Positions 11,379 through 22,967 of a DNA stretch of 64,000 bases are shown here, one piece after another. Position 1 is the stretch's first letter. Each line of letters opens with the position of its first letter. This stretch comes from Liolophura sinensis (Eukaryota > Mollusca > Polyplacophora > Chitonida > Chitonidae): positions 57,920,512-57,984,511 of the forward strand of contig NC_088301.1 of the NCBI RefSeq assembly GCF_032854445.1. The letters are read 5' to 3'. The translations under genes were made by a program, and so were the position numbers. Under the pieces are notes generated by a model. That model ran no database searches, was not told the origin of the DNA, and was given only the letters and a program-made list of their open reading frames with translations.

Positions 11379-11522
11379 CTACATCCTGAAGGTGTCCTTT
11401 GTGGTAGTGTCATTATCCAGGCACTCGATAACATGCAGCTGAAGCGAGTCAATGTCAGGGCACTGTACACCACACTTCGGGCAGTGGTGGCCTCCACAGA
11501 TTTCATCCATCTGCGTATAATC
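11379..11522 (-). CDS. OPTN: Optineurin-like exon 11: CCHC zinc finger and stop
   Basis: It encodes CPKCG, PDIDSLQ and LHVIEC, the ubiquitin-binding CCHC finger that ends OPTN and NEMO, plus 13 residues and TAG at 11379-11381. The acceptor is taken as tcggcttcag/GAT for its pyrimidine tract. An AG 12 bases downstream (acgcag/ATG) would also keep phase 0. Confidence 0.82.
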   Translation of the reverse strand, partial: DYTQMDEICGGHHCPKCGVQCPDIDSLQLHVIECLDNDTTTKDTFRM

Positions 11523-14500
11523 CTGAAGCCGACCAGCAAGAAGTTCACCCAATATCACAGACGTATCAAAATACATGTACATTTCATTCAAAACTTCAGC
11601 ATCAGCATGTTCATCAACAAAAGTTAATATACACATATATATATACATATCCAATTACTATAAATGGCCTAAAATTTAGACCATGTCCGACTACATTACA
11701 AATCTGCCTGATTCTGTGAGTTCTATTGATCTTGGCAAGATGCTGATGGGTTTGTTTAAAACCTACTGCAAAAATGCAAGATTTAGCACGAAAAGTAAAA
11801 ACATTTAAAAACAGTTATATTTTGGGGTTTATTTTTGGGGTTATTTTTAGGTCAAATGCGCTAACTTATGTAACCCATGAACATTACTTCTAATATACTG
11901 TCCTAACTTTAATCTTTTCATGCAATGTGAAGAAAGGGTTTTGTCTGAAGTGGGGCAATGTTTGGTATGTCTTTTGAGGACCCTTCTAGTTTAAGCAGTT
12001 ATAAAAATTCAGGTTTTTATCCATTCCAAATCTGATGCATTGGGCCTTTCGATATTGAATTCAACAAAAAGAAAGTTTTTACAATACAAAACTATAGCTA
12101 TAACCATCAGATCTTTCTTTAGTGTAGAATGTAAGTACGTCTGTTTACTCACAAAGACATCATCGTGAGGGTACTGCATGGCCCCTGCTCCCTGTTCCCC
12201 TTCCTGGGGTCCGGGGTAAGGGTACCTGCTTTGTGGGGTAGATCGCTGATTGGCTGACGGTGGAGGCACCATAGTGTAGGAGTGCTTTGGTTCTGAACGA
12301 TTCCAGAGAGTGCCAGGAGCATGCTTCAGCTGCATCTGTACGATCTGATTGTGAGACAGGGACTCCAGTTCATCTAGTAGCTGTTGGTTTCTTGTCTGAA
12401 GATTGTTCATGTCCTGCAGAATGACTTCTTTTTCCTCGTGCTGCTTTTCTCTTGCTTTCCTTTCAGCGTCAAAATCAGATTTGTACACATCGGCCTGCAA
12501 GAACAAAGTTCAGAGACCTCGCTACAATTACCGTAAAACTGATTTTATTAAAAAACTGTCAAACGATAACATTCATCGTGAAAGCTTTATAAGCCTCCCC
12601 ATGGGCTAAACTAGTTCTACATATCCTATGCTACATGCATAGGCCTACATAAGATTTGTTCAATTACAAAAAACATCACCGGGATGAAAATTATCAAATA
12701 AAAACGTGGATAGCCAAACTGTCATTTTGTCTAATGTGACATAGGTTTCCTCATCAATCTGCCACGTTTCCCCCCATCAAAATGATGCCAGCATCATATA
12801 GTAAAGTAAAATAATCTTAAGTGCGGCATAACATAAGATCAAAATGCCTTTATATAAGGGCAATATTAAATCAACAATGTCCGCTGTTATCTTTTAACTC
12901 GAGGCAGTGACTTAACAAAGGCCTGAATGCATGGCGACAAGAACTCATAAACAAAGGATGTTACAGCCACGGCAAATCTGTGATTGGAATTACAGATGCT
13001 CCAACTGCTGGGAGAACAAATGATGCCCACATGAGCAGTAGGCCAATGACTTGTATTGTTGGCTCATGGCACTAAACAAACTTTACATATATAGAATTCA
13101 TACATAAAATGCATGAATTAAATCTTGCATGCCTTAAGAACTTGCTTCAGCTGAGCCTAGTCATACATGCATGTATTATTCTCTTCATTTCCACTATACC
13201 ATCTGTCTTGTGCATATATGTAGCTGGCAGAACAGTAAACTGGTGGTAGTATTTTGACTGTAGTGTGCGTGTGTGTATTTTACCGTCTTCCTGTTCATAA
13301 ATGGCTGGTCTCCAAGTAAAACCTATCATGTGTACTTTACGTGTATTTACTATACTGAGTTCTAACTGCAAGTAATAGGAATCTGAATTACTCTATGTCA
13401 TATCAAAGATGGGTTATCATTTCGTGACGTCTTCGGAATGAATATCAAAAAGAATTATTCTTCATAAAATGGCTTTGTTGTCTTTCGTGACTCTCCTCAT
13501 CTGTAATAAGAATGCCTCAGCACTGTTATGGGTGTCCGGCGTTTCCAACGACAACATCCAAACAACATCATCCTAACATAGGAAAGACAATCAGATGCAG
13601 AGAAGGGGGACATCCCTAGTGAATACACATTGTCCAGTAACAGAATACCTATTGGGAGGTTAGACGCCATGATCAACAGTATACTAGGTGAACATTTAAT
13701 ACTAACCAACAACCTTTTTCATAGCCAACAATTATTCCTCAGGGGTGTTTTCTAATCAAGCTTATATGCTTACAAAACTGTATACAGATTTCCAGGCATT
13801 CAGCCAATGTCCAGAAATGGGCGACCGCCACATAAGGCATGTCGCCTGCTCATGTGAGACCCAACATCAATCAAATGTGTGAACTGTCAATTATAACCAT
13901 AGGATACGGTACCATTTACAAAGCATAAATTATAACTTCCTAGCAGACTTTGTTTCATAAGTTTAGATTGTGCGCATGAATATTTAACTGCTTCACAACA
14001 GAGGTCAGAATTATACAAGTTTCAAACTTAAAACTGGTGACAATGTTTGTATTCGTGGATGGTGAACCCTAAAACTCTCACCCAGTTAATATGGTGGTAG
14101 AACCAACATTGTACAAGAGAATACGTTTCCCCCATCTGCTTGCAGATTATCGTTTTTACTAAGGTTTTATCAAAGTCCTGTGTGTCCTAACCAACAAAGA
14201 TCTAGCTTCCATTTAGAACAAATCTTTAGGAAATTGGCCTAGTTAGGTGAATAACTTTAACTTCAGTAAAATGCTTCAAAGGGTTACATACTTGTCTTAC
14301 AGTACCACGCCTAAAAAGAATATGTAAACATATCAACAATATTACCAAATTTTGACTTATGTCAGGGCTAGATGTGAGCCTAGATAAAGTCAGGTTTCTG
14401 ACATCTTATCTTTAAAATAAATTTTTTCTTACACTAAATAAAATCCATTACTTGAAGCTGAATGTCAAATTTGATAAGGAAAAAGGCCTTTAAATACTGT

Positions 14501-17500
14501 CTCTAGAATCTTCTTTTTTAAGAGATATTTTTTAATGAATTAAATTCGCTCAAATATTTCAATTGTCATGTGGGCTTAATATACTATATAATAAAAGTGG
14601 CAACCTAGTATGATATAACATTACCTTTTTTCACCTCCATATTTACTGTAGCAAACATCATTTGCCATCATTTATTCATGGGCAATAAAGAGTTATTTAA
14701 ACATTAAAAGCTGTGTGTTGAGTTGGAAATGATCTTGAGACGAGTTCCTAAACATAGTCGACATGATTCTTAAAGCCCATCCTACAACTGAAATACTGTG
14801 TTGTCCATCCGATAAACTTTATTTCATGTTTTTTCTTTCCTTCACTTCAATAGCCACTACCTTACCTGGGCTTTTAACACAGGGATTTTTTCCAGCTCCA
14901 TCTTCAACTCTCTGATTTGAGAGTCCCTGTATGCAATGGCTTCCTCAGCCCCAATTAACTGTGCCATCAGCTTGCCTATCTCTTCAGCCTGCTTGACATC
15001 GGTATGCAGTCTTGTTGATTCACTCTCCTGTACATAACATGAGGTCAAAGTTCATTTATTTACATATTTAACTGGACTTTCATCCTAGTCAAGAAAATTT
15101 GTATGTTGTGATAGGTAGGTCATAGAATGAGACTGAACTGCTGTTAGGTTTCACAAAAGTTTGTTCGGCCATGGATGACTTCAAACCAACACCAGATCGT
15201 GCTCCATTTAAACCCTTGTTACAGTTGCCACAGCAGCTTATCACAGTGTTAACGCCCAAAATTATCCATCAAATACCTTTCCATACCTTTAAGTTAGCTG
15301 TCACACATGTTCCTTAACTTTACATCTACCAATTAATTGTGATCACAGCGTCGATGAGTTATTTTCAAGGCATATCCTTCCGAGATTTTTTGCTATTGCT
15401 TAATACGACCCATTGTGCTGTAATCCTCGACATATCTGACAATGGCAAGTACAGTGTAACTGCATCAGGTTTTTAAATGGAGCTTGCTCTGACATTGCTT
15501 TGGGGCCATCCTTAGCAGCACAAAATTTGGCCAGCCTTGTGTCACAGCGATTTTGGACTAGGTTGATCAGGGTTTTTGCCACAATGAAGTCTGCCTGAGC
15601 TTGAATGAAGCTATGAGACCTGCCCAGGTGCCCGACATTGATCTTTACTGAAATTCTCTCGCTTACCAATAAGGGCAGGATTGTCTGAGGCTAGAGACTA
15701 CTCTTATAAGATATGTACCTCATAGGTATGTAATTCTCGATGAGTCAAAAATAACATGAGGAAAAATGAATGAACTCACCTATATCAAGTTTTATACACA
15801 TGAGGATGGACAGAATAAACACATAAGGATAATGTTAAGACACAAGCAAGTTCGCATAGATGCAACTACTATATTTCTCACCTTTTCTAATCGGTAGTTA
15901 TCAAATGTGTCCAACAAATCTCTGTAGTCTTGGACCAAACTATTGAAGGACCCTCGGAGTTCAGCCAATTGCTTTCTGGAGAATATTAATAAGATGTATA
16001 GGTAATTTACATTTAATAATTGATTTTACATGTATATATGAATATCAATGTCCATGTCATGTTTATCACTGTAGTTCTAAATCTATTCTACCTATTTCTT
16101 TAATGCATGTACTCCTGTAATTTTATGATATTTCTTTAAAATATATACTGTTCTTACACATTTTTCAGACATGACTTTTTGACACATTTTTCGTCATTAA
16201 TTTTCATGATTCATGTAAAAGTGGTAAAAAGAAGTATTATTTTTTGTGCTGACTCTTACAGTTTTTCCCGTAAAATACCATCCTGTGCTCCAACAAACCT
16301 CATTATACCTTTCTAATATCAACAGAACTCTCAGGAAAAATAGGAAAGTTGGTCATGGTCGAAATTTATGGTACTTTATAGCTGGTAACATACTATAATA
16401 ATTAATGATACCCTAACCCCTAAACCTCTACTTTCCAACCTTGGTTCCCAACCCCTGCTGCCCAAAACCCTAACACCCAAGCCCTCCTGCCCAAGCCCTG
16501 CTGCCCAAAACCCTAACACCCAAGCCCTGCTGCCCAAAACCCTAACACCCAAGCCCTGCTGCCCAAGCCCTGCAGCCCAAACCCCTAATGCCCAAGCCCT
16601 GCTGCCCAACCCTGCTGCCCAAAGCCCTAACACCCAAGCCCTGCTGCCCAAGCCCTGCTGCCCAAAACCCTAACACCCAACCCCTGCTGCCCAAGCCCTC
16701 CAGCCCAAACCCCTAACGCCCAAGCCCTGCTGCCCAAAACCCTAACGCCCAAGCCCGGCTGCCCAAGCCCTGCTGCCCAAAACCCTAACGACCAAGCCCT
16801 GCTGCCCAAAACCCTAACACCCAAGCCCTGCTGCCCAAGCCCTGCAGCCCAACTCCTACTGTCAAACCCTGCTGCCCAAGCCCTGTAGCCCAAATCCTAA
16901 CACCCAACCCCTGCTGCCCAAGCCCTGCAGCCCAAATTCTGCTGCCCAAAACCCTAACACCCAACCCCTGCTGCCCAAGCCTGCAGCCCAAATCCTACTG
17001 TCAAATCCATGCTGCTCTGCTGCCTGATTCCAATCAAGCTTTATGATTCATGTATTTCCCATTTTTAGTGACATTCTATGATGATGCCCTTCTGCCGAAC
17101 CCCTGCTGCCCAAACACTACACTTGTCTGTTGTGATTTCTGTGATCGCAACCAGTCAAACTGAGAAGTTAATACAAGAAATGTATGAGAAGAGGTCTAAT
17201 GGGCACTGCGGTGACAAGAAATTACAGGGAGGGGAGGTAACTATTCAAATTATTTCCCCTTACCCTGATATATATTACATTAAAGTCCCACCTGGTGTTC
17301 TGGTGTTCCACTCTCTCTGCAGCTAAAGCCTGCTCCAAATTAGAAAGGTTGAGTCGCATTGAATCTATAAACGAGTCATCTTGCTTTCTCTGTCTCTCAA
17401 GCTGCGTACTGAGGGCAGAATTTTGTGCTTCTAAATCCAGCACCCTGCAAGCACAAGACGTGTTAACCATGCAGCAAACCTACATCATTAAAAAGACACT

Positions 17501-20500
17501 TAAAAAGACAAGCTGCTAAGACATTAATCAATGATGATAAGCATGTCAGGTAAACGGATCAATTTATTTTACTACAATTTATCCAACAGAGTAAAATGCT
17601 TTAGAAACATGCAATTATACTGTGGGTTGTCAGTGCCAAGTATGTACCTTTATCACTGGTGTCAAATACAGATTTTGGCTTGAAATACATACATTTTGTT
17701 CCACTTGTAATTTTGGAAATGCATTCATAGCTCTAAAGGTGCATGTATACATGTATGTATGAATATTCTGAATTCTAGAAATCTGTATGTTTTGAATGTC
17801 AAAAAACAAACTATACACCTGGATAGAGTGAATGGTCTGTTATATCACATACACTTCATGTCAGCGTTTTCTTTGCACTGAAAGGTGACACCACCTGATT
17901 TATGTATTTATTTATTTGACTAGTTTTTAAAGCTGTACTCAAGAATATTTCACTAATATGACTGCAGCCAGCATTATGGTGGGAGGCAACTGGCGGAAAC
18001 CACGGCCATCCACAGGTTGCAGGCAGACCTTTCCATGTACAGTCGGAGAGGAAGCCAGTATGAGCTGGACTTCTGCATGGGTGGCAGGTTCATGGGTCAT
18101 TGTGCCATGCTGGCGTGCTAACCTCCTCAGCCATGGAGGCCCCGACACCAACTGAAGAATGTACCTTTTATTTTTTGAATCAAGGGCATCTGTTGCAGCT
18201 TTTAACTTTGTTTGGGACTCATGCAAATCATGAATCAGTGTCAAAACCTGAGACTTCATTATGTCCTCATTGGAGTTTGTCTGCAACAGTAAGACAACAA
18301 TAAAAAAAACAGCAACAAAAGTTCTACATATGCTAAATGAAATGTAGTATTAAGCAAAATTTTGGTGTCTTTGGTGTCATGACATACTTTGTATGCAAAT
18401 CTGTTGCAGTTCAAGTTCATACTGTAGATAGAGAGATTTACAGACAGAGCCTAGACAATTTTTTTTTAAATACAGTAAAAAAATTACTGAGTAAAGCCTG
18501 CTTTACATTAAAAGTGAAACAATCAACCATTCTGGTTTTCATTCAGTTTTAGCTACTCTGTTTGAATAGTTATTTCATAGAACCCATTGTATGTGTACAT
18601 TTGCTGGCCCACAAAAGTATGAACCGTATTTCACCCACCTGCCTTGCCCCTTCCGCACACAATTTGTCTGTTGTGGCTTGGATGTCTGAGATAACCTTGG
18701 CCTGCTCTGCTGTAACCTCTTCAGCAGAACTCTCAATCCGTGTTGTTTTGCTCAGTAATACCTCTTCCTTTGAGCACAGTTCCTTTTCTAACCTCTGTAT
18801 CTGTAACGTGACATGCATGTATGCTGCCATAAATTATTATATCTCATGGGAATTATTTCTCTCTTTGTGACATTGAAATACTGAAGTGAAGCAGAAAATG
18901 ATAGCATACTTACCTCGTTATCTTTCTCTGCCAAAGCACCACGGAGCTGTGCCACCATGTCTCTCTCAGCCTGAATCTGTGACAGCATATCGGCTAATGC
19001 ATTGCTGTTTAGGGTTAAGCTCTTGCATTCTTCCTCCCCCTCTTCCACTTTGCTGGCTAACAAAGACTCTGTCGTTTGGCTAGCCGACGTGTGTTGGAGT
19101 TGATTTTGAGCTGAAATGTCGGATGCCATAGATTGGAGAGGAGACACTCTTAGGGACCCCACTTTTACAAAACTGCCATCTGATTGAGACCCTAACTGCC
19201 TCTGCAACTCTTTCAGATGTTTCACAAGGGAGTTGTTCTTCGCACGGAGCTCGCACACTTCTTTAAGGGTGTGTTGTATTTCTGCTGACAGACGTGTGTT
19301 TTCCTGACCCAACTGCTTACATTCATGGTCACGGTCAGACTTCAGTGTCTGAGTGCTCTCCAAATCAGCGAGTATTTGGTCTGCTGTGTATTTTAACTGA
19401 CAAACATCTTTCATCCAGTTAGAATTTTCCTCTCGAATTGCTTTATTCTCCTTGTTCAGAAATTCAATATTCTCTATTAGCTTTGCAGTCTCATCGTTAG
19501 CTGGAACATCATCCTTAGACACTACTATCTGCAAACCCAATTCAAAACAGTGAATATTATTCTGTTTGTTGATTCATCATTAGGCAGTTTCACAGAGTCA
19601 TCTGTATCAGTATATTCATAAAACTGACAGCTCATTTCTGGAAAAAAAAATGAAAAACACAAAGCACTTGCAAACATGTTTAACATTTTCATCTCAAGAG
19701 AACATAAATCATTTCCATTTCACGTCCCTAAATTGTATGTTTTTAGCACTTCTTGTCTTAATTCAGGGCATTTTCACAGAGATTTTTAGATAAAAGGAAT
19801 TAAAAAAATAAATAAATAAATAAATGCCTCCAACATTAACAAAAAAAAAATTACATCTTGCTCCTCCAGTTTCTGGATTAGAATTTGTAAAGGATTTTTT
19901 ATTTTCAATTATTTTACATTTTTCTTTCAGTACTTTCATACTTTAATATGAGCCATTACATTTCATTTTCCTATCTTCGTAGAAATTAGAGGATTTCTTT
20001 CAGATCTGCATCACTCTACTATCTAATTCCTGTCACCAATATAACTATTATAACAGTCCCTGCTACTTCTGAACACTAATGTGAGATGTCATCTTAAAAT
20101 GATGTCTCACAAAATGATGTTTCACAATATTTGGTAAACCTGTCTTATGATGTTCATTATTACAATAATTATACATGTAGGCCTACATGCATAAAGCCGC
20201 ACAAAATGTATTTACCAAATATTTAGGCTGTAAACCTGATTGTGTGATGTACCATTTTACTGTCACTTTGTGTTACTGATTCAACAAGAAAAGGTCTACA
20301 AGGGATATTTATACTCTCTGAATTCAGTTAATTTTCCACCTGAAAAAACCTTTTGGGCCTTCATGAATAACCATGTTATTTGTGAGTAACTTGATAAATA
20401 GATACAGACTAATAGTTGTCAAATCTTGAACACGCATATATAAAATTCAGATTGGCATTCTAAACTTTTTATGGAACTGTTTGGTGATAAACATATAGCT

Positions 20501-22784
20501 CACCATATCTGCCTTTTCAGCAGTCTCAAAGGCCAACTTCTGCTGTAGACTGTCCACTTCTTTTTGAAGGCCGTTGACAACACTGTCTCCAATTCTTCTG
20601 TGCTGCGAAAGAGCGTTATTGCTTCGCTCGATATCACTCAGCTTAGATCGAAGCCCATCACACTGGAAAAAGTATCACTGGAGCTGAGGGCAGAATCTAC
20701 ACTAAGGCCTTCTATATAATTGAGAGTAAAGGTTTTTTTTTGTGTGTCAAAAAGTCAACATTTTCTGTACTTCAACGAGTTTTCTGATACAAAATTATCA
20801 AATGATTATACAGACAAAAGTGAATTAAAATGACAACAGTGCAATTATTTCCAACTTGTAAAATTCAGACATGAATGGGTTTTAAAAGAGCAATTTCAGG
20901 ATTTAAAACAATCAGACCGGTTAATCTACATGCCGAAAGGTAAAATTTAATTTCATTGTATCTCATTTTTACCCATTTGATTTCTTTTTGTACTAGAGGT
21001 ACTATTGAATGACGCAATATGTCCCAGTATAAAACATAGCTATAATGACACTGGCATTGTTAAAAGCAGTTCCATCATGTCATCTAACTCATGAATTGTT
21101 CATTTATGCATTCAATCAATCAATGTTTATTCTGTACTAAATTATATCACGGTTCAGGCTGTTTAGTTCTTGTCACGTGAAAACCATTGTCATGCATAGA
21201 TTTTCGTACGTGTTATTGCTGCATTACTACACAGTGTTACTGGACATGCTGTTTTCATCACAATCACATGTTAAAAACATGTATTTGATATGACAATAAT
21301 GAGCATATACCCTTAACAACACAAGTTGGCCAGAGGCATTCAAGATGAAAAATAAAAATGTAATCTTCAAACTTTTCAATCACTAAAGCACTTTTTTCTG
21401 AAGAATTTATGCATATAATTATTATGAAACAAAAAGAAAAAAATGCTAAAAATGATTAGTTTGTGTCACCAAAGATGCATGCATCATAAAACTGTGAAAA
21501 TTATTTATCTAAACTCCATACCTCTCTCAAAATTTTTCAAAATATTGGTTGCAAAGGCAAATGAACAAGTTGAAGAATTAGAGTCTACAGTTTAATAATA
21601 CTTCACACAAACAACAAGCATTCCTCCAACTCCCAATCAACTTAGCTAAAGGACCTGAACGTACACACTTCCACCCTCTTGACTTGATTTGAATTTAAAA
21701 TGGCTTTATGGGTTGTTTAGCCAGTTTTTCTTTGACAAGACTACCCTAATACTGTCAGAAATCCCTGAAGAGTTATATCCATCACACCAGTCCTTGCATT
21801 TTCCATTTAACAAGTAAGAATCACAAAAGTATCATTTTAAAAGTCATGGATTTTGGAAAAGTCTGCCACTTCCACTGATAATGATATATATTTAACTTCA
21901 TCAGTCTTTCTTACATTAATAAAGAAAGTTTTCAACCTCACCTCTTCCTGTAACTTGGTTTTTTCATCTCGAAGACTCAAAACAAGTATCTTCGTTTGCT
22001 GAAATTTCTCTCGATGGTAAGCATTGGCATTTCTGACTTTCTCCTTATATTCCATTAAAGTATGAAACTGTTTCTTCATTACTTCTGAATTGCTCCTTAA
22101 AAAGTCTGCAAAATGTAAAAGTTATCTTGAACGATGGTAATCTATTCAATCAAACAACAGATGAACAGTGTCTGGCTTGTATAGGGTAGTTCATGAATAA
22201 ATTCTTAAACTTTTTTCATTTACAAATTTCCGTCAACCATGTGAAACCTAATCATATAAAGTATATACTGTAGGGCCCAACTATCATGGTGACACAGTGT
22301 TAGCCAGGAATTTAAAGGTGCCATTCCATAACACCTCAATTGAGATCTCTGTCAGGCTAAGGCTAAGCGGTGACATACAAGAAACAACAACAGCAATGGT
22401 AAAGTGTGCATGTGATATGTGATATGTGTGTAGGATACAGTTTGTGAAGGGCCCCTGGTTTACAGTGGGCACATGCTTTTGTTTACTACAAGTACCTCTG
22501 AGCTCCTGGTTTTCATTTGAGAGTTCTTGGATCCTCTGGACTGCCTGGTTTAGCGTAATATCTGTCAAGGATGGCAGGGTACTGGTCACAGATGCAGCTA
22601 TTAAGGGAGAGACATTCCCCAGATCCACGGCATGGCCATTCTGTAATGAGCTTGAGCTTGGTGGTTGGCTAATGACCTCAAAATCAGAGGCTGGCTGGCC
22701 ATTAGTAATGTTACTGCTGAGACTTCCAGATGACGGGGAATGTCCAACAGCTCCATTTGAACTTGCCATATTCAGTGATTTCAT
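11379..22784 (-). CDS. OPTN: Optineurin-like protein (OPTN/NEMO family), 11 coding exons, 799 aa
   Basis: The family acts as a ubiquitin-binding adaptor; optineurin is a selective-autophagy receptor that also binds TBK1, and NEMO is the IKK regulatory subunit. Exons from high to low coordinate sum to 2400 bases with consistent phases. Residues about 80-650 are mostly coiled coil. The N-terminal coil contains NENQELRDFLRSN. A LIR-like SFVKV (323-327) sits where vertebrate OPTN has its LIR, and a second, FEVI, is at 35-38. The UBAN motif ADVYKSDFDAERKAREK begins at residue 639. A proline-rich linker follows. The zinc finger uses Cys766, Cys769, His782 and Cys786. The HEEKE stretch, the LIR and the finger (CPKCG, PDIDSLQ) favour OPTN over NEMO. 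At 799 aa it is longer than human OPTN (577), mainly through a 205-codon exon. Met1 at 22784 is assumed; Met6 has the better start context. Confidence 0.82.
12153..12494 (-). CDS. OPTN: Optineurin-like exon 10: UBAN motif and proline-rich linker
   Basis: The acceptor is gttcttgcag/GCC. It opens with ADVYKSDFDAERKAREK, the ubiquitin-binding UBAN signature with its key Asp-Phe pair intact, then continues the coil. A Pro/Gln/Tyr-rich segment (MVPPPSANQ, YPYPGPQEG) follows. The donor is GTCTTT/GTGAGT in phase 0. Confidence 0.85.
14866..15027 (-). CDS. OPTN: Optineurin-like exon 9: coil before UBAN
   Basis: The acceptor is tatgtacag/GAG and the donor GCCCAG/GTAAGG; it is 54 codons, phase 0. It encodes AEEAIAYRDSQIRELK and ends EKIPVLKAQ, matching the VPVLKAQ stretch that precedes UBAN in NEMO. 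Confidence 0.82.
15882..15975 (-). CDS. OPTN: Optineurin-like exon 8: coil 2
   Basis: The acceptor is atattctccag/A and the donor GAAAAG/GTGAGA. It encodes KQLAELRGSFNSLVQDYRD, which aligns with the family motif around LQxxxxxLxxEYxN. The end is phase 0. It has no internal ATG, so simple ORF calling misses it. Confidence 0.78.
16413..17002. repeat. C-rich minisatellite with CCCTAA words, in the optineurin-like intron
   Basis: Variable units of about 15 and 30 bases are built from ccctgctgcccaa and cccaaaaccctaacaccc. A stray copy is at 17096-17115. It lies in the intron between exons at 17292 and 15975. On the transcribed sense (-) strand it reads as closely spaced GGG runs. It is not a telomere: CCCTAA is interrupted throughout. 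Confidence 0.93.
17292..17444 (-). CDS. OPTN: Optineurin-like exon 7: coil 2
   Basis: The acceptor is tgcttgcag/G and completes AGG. It encodes VLDLEAQNSALSTQLERQRK and ends AERVEHQNT. The donor ACCAG/GTGGGA leaves phase 2. Confidence 0.8.
17892..18150 (-). mobile_element. tRNA-derived SINE, copy 1
   Basis: Read on the - strand, it starts ggggcctccatggctgag, passes a degenerate tRNA-like head and a core with catggaaaggtctgcctgcaa, and ends in agtacagctttaaaaa and aaataaataa. It matches the element at 51871-52136. It is in sense orientation inside the optineurin-like gene, next to the donor at 18164. Confidence 0.85.
18165..18280 (-). CDS. OPTN: Optineurin-like exon 6: coil 2 start
   Basis: The acceptor is tgttgcag/ACA. 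It encodes LTLIHDLHESQTKLKAATD, close to the ELQE(A/S)xxKL motif at the start of coil 2 in OPTN and NEMO. The donor AAAAG/GTACAT leaves phase 2. A SINE begins about 15 bases inside the following intron. Confidence 0.8.
18639..18800 (-). CDS. OPTN: Optineurin-like exon 5: coiled coil
   Basis: The acceptor is acgttacag/ATA and the donor AGGCAG/GTGGGT; it is 54 codons, phase 0. It encodes IQRLEKELCSKEEVLLSK and a helix ending AEGARQ. Confidence 0.8.
18914..19528 (-). CDS. OPTN: Optineurin-like exon 4: long coil and LIR
   Basis: The acceptor is gggtttgcag/ATA and the donor AACGAG/GTAAGT; it is 205 codons in phase 0. Two coiled segments flank a Ser/Gln-rich, probably unstructured stretch that starts with SDGSFVKV. 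The Ser before Phe matches the position phosphorylated next to the LIR in vertebrate OPTN. Confidence 0.82.
20504..20662 (-). CDS. OPTN: Optineurin-like exon 3: coiled coil
   Basis: The acceptor is ctttttccag/TGT and the donor GATATG/GTGAGC; it is 53 codons, phase 0 at both ends. It encodes CDGLRSKLSDIERSNN and a helix rich in Leu and Gln ending AEKADM. Its only ATG is the last codon, so ORF scans that need a start codon miss it. Confidence 0.78.
21942..22105 (-). CDS. OPTN: Optineurin-like exon 2: kinase-binding coil
   Basis: The acceptor attttgcag/AC completes a GAC codon (Asp), giving ELRDFLRSNSEVMKKQF. The donor is GAAGAG/GTGAGG in phase 0. In NEMO and OPTN the equivalent coil binds IKK or TBK1; which one it binds here cannot be told. 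Confidence 0.8.
22496..22784 (-). CDS. OPTN: Optineurin-like coding exon 1: start, LIR-like motif, first coil
   Basis: The acceptor ttctaaag/CCC lies three bases before ATG at 22784; a second in-frame ATG at 22769 has purine at -3 and G at +4. The exon encodes a Ser/Asn-rich leader with the LIR-like SDFEVI and ends in NENQELR. The donor AGAG/GTACTT leaves phase 1. Confidence 0.78.
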
Positions 22785-22967
22785 GGGCTTTAGAAAAAAG
22801 ATGGACAAAAAGCATTAGTGTATTTTAAAAGAATATGAATGTGTCAGTGAATAGTATATATACGCAGACCTCACACAGAAGCTTTCAGTCCTCCATAAAA
22901 CTGCCACAAACCTGTCCAAACAATCATTTACTGTTTCAGGTATTGACATGTCTACCTCTGTACGACT

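Noticed and set aside
16376-16991. Gly/Leu/Ala-rich ORFs on the - strand and a possible telomere
   Set aside because: The ORFs are translations of the C-rich minisatellite. CCCTAA words are interrupted and the array lies between two exons of one gene, so it is not a chromosome end.
18100-18303. + strand ORFs over the exon 6 region
   Set aside because: They are shadows of the - strand exon and the SINE.
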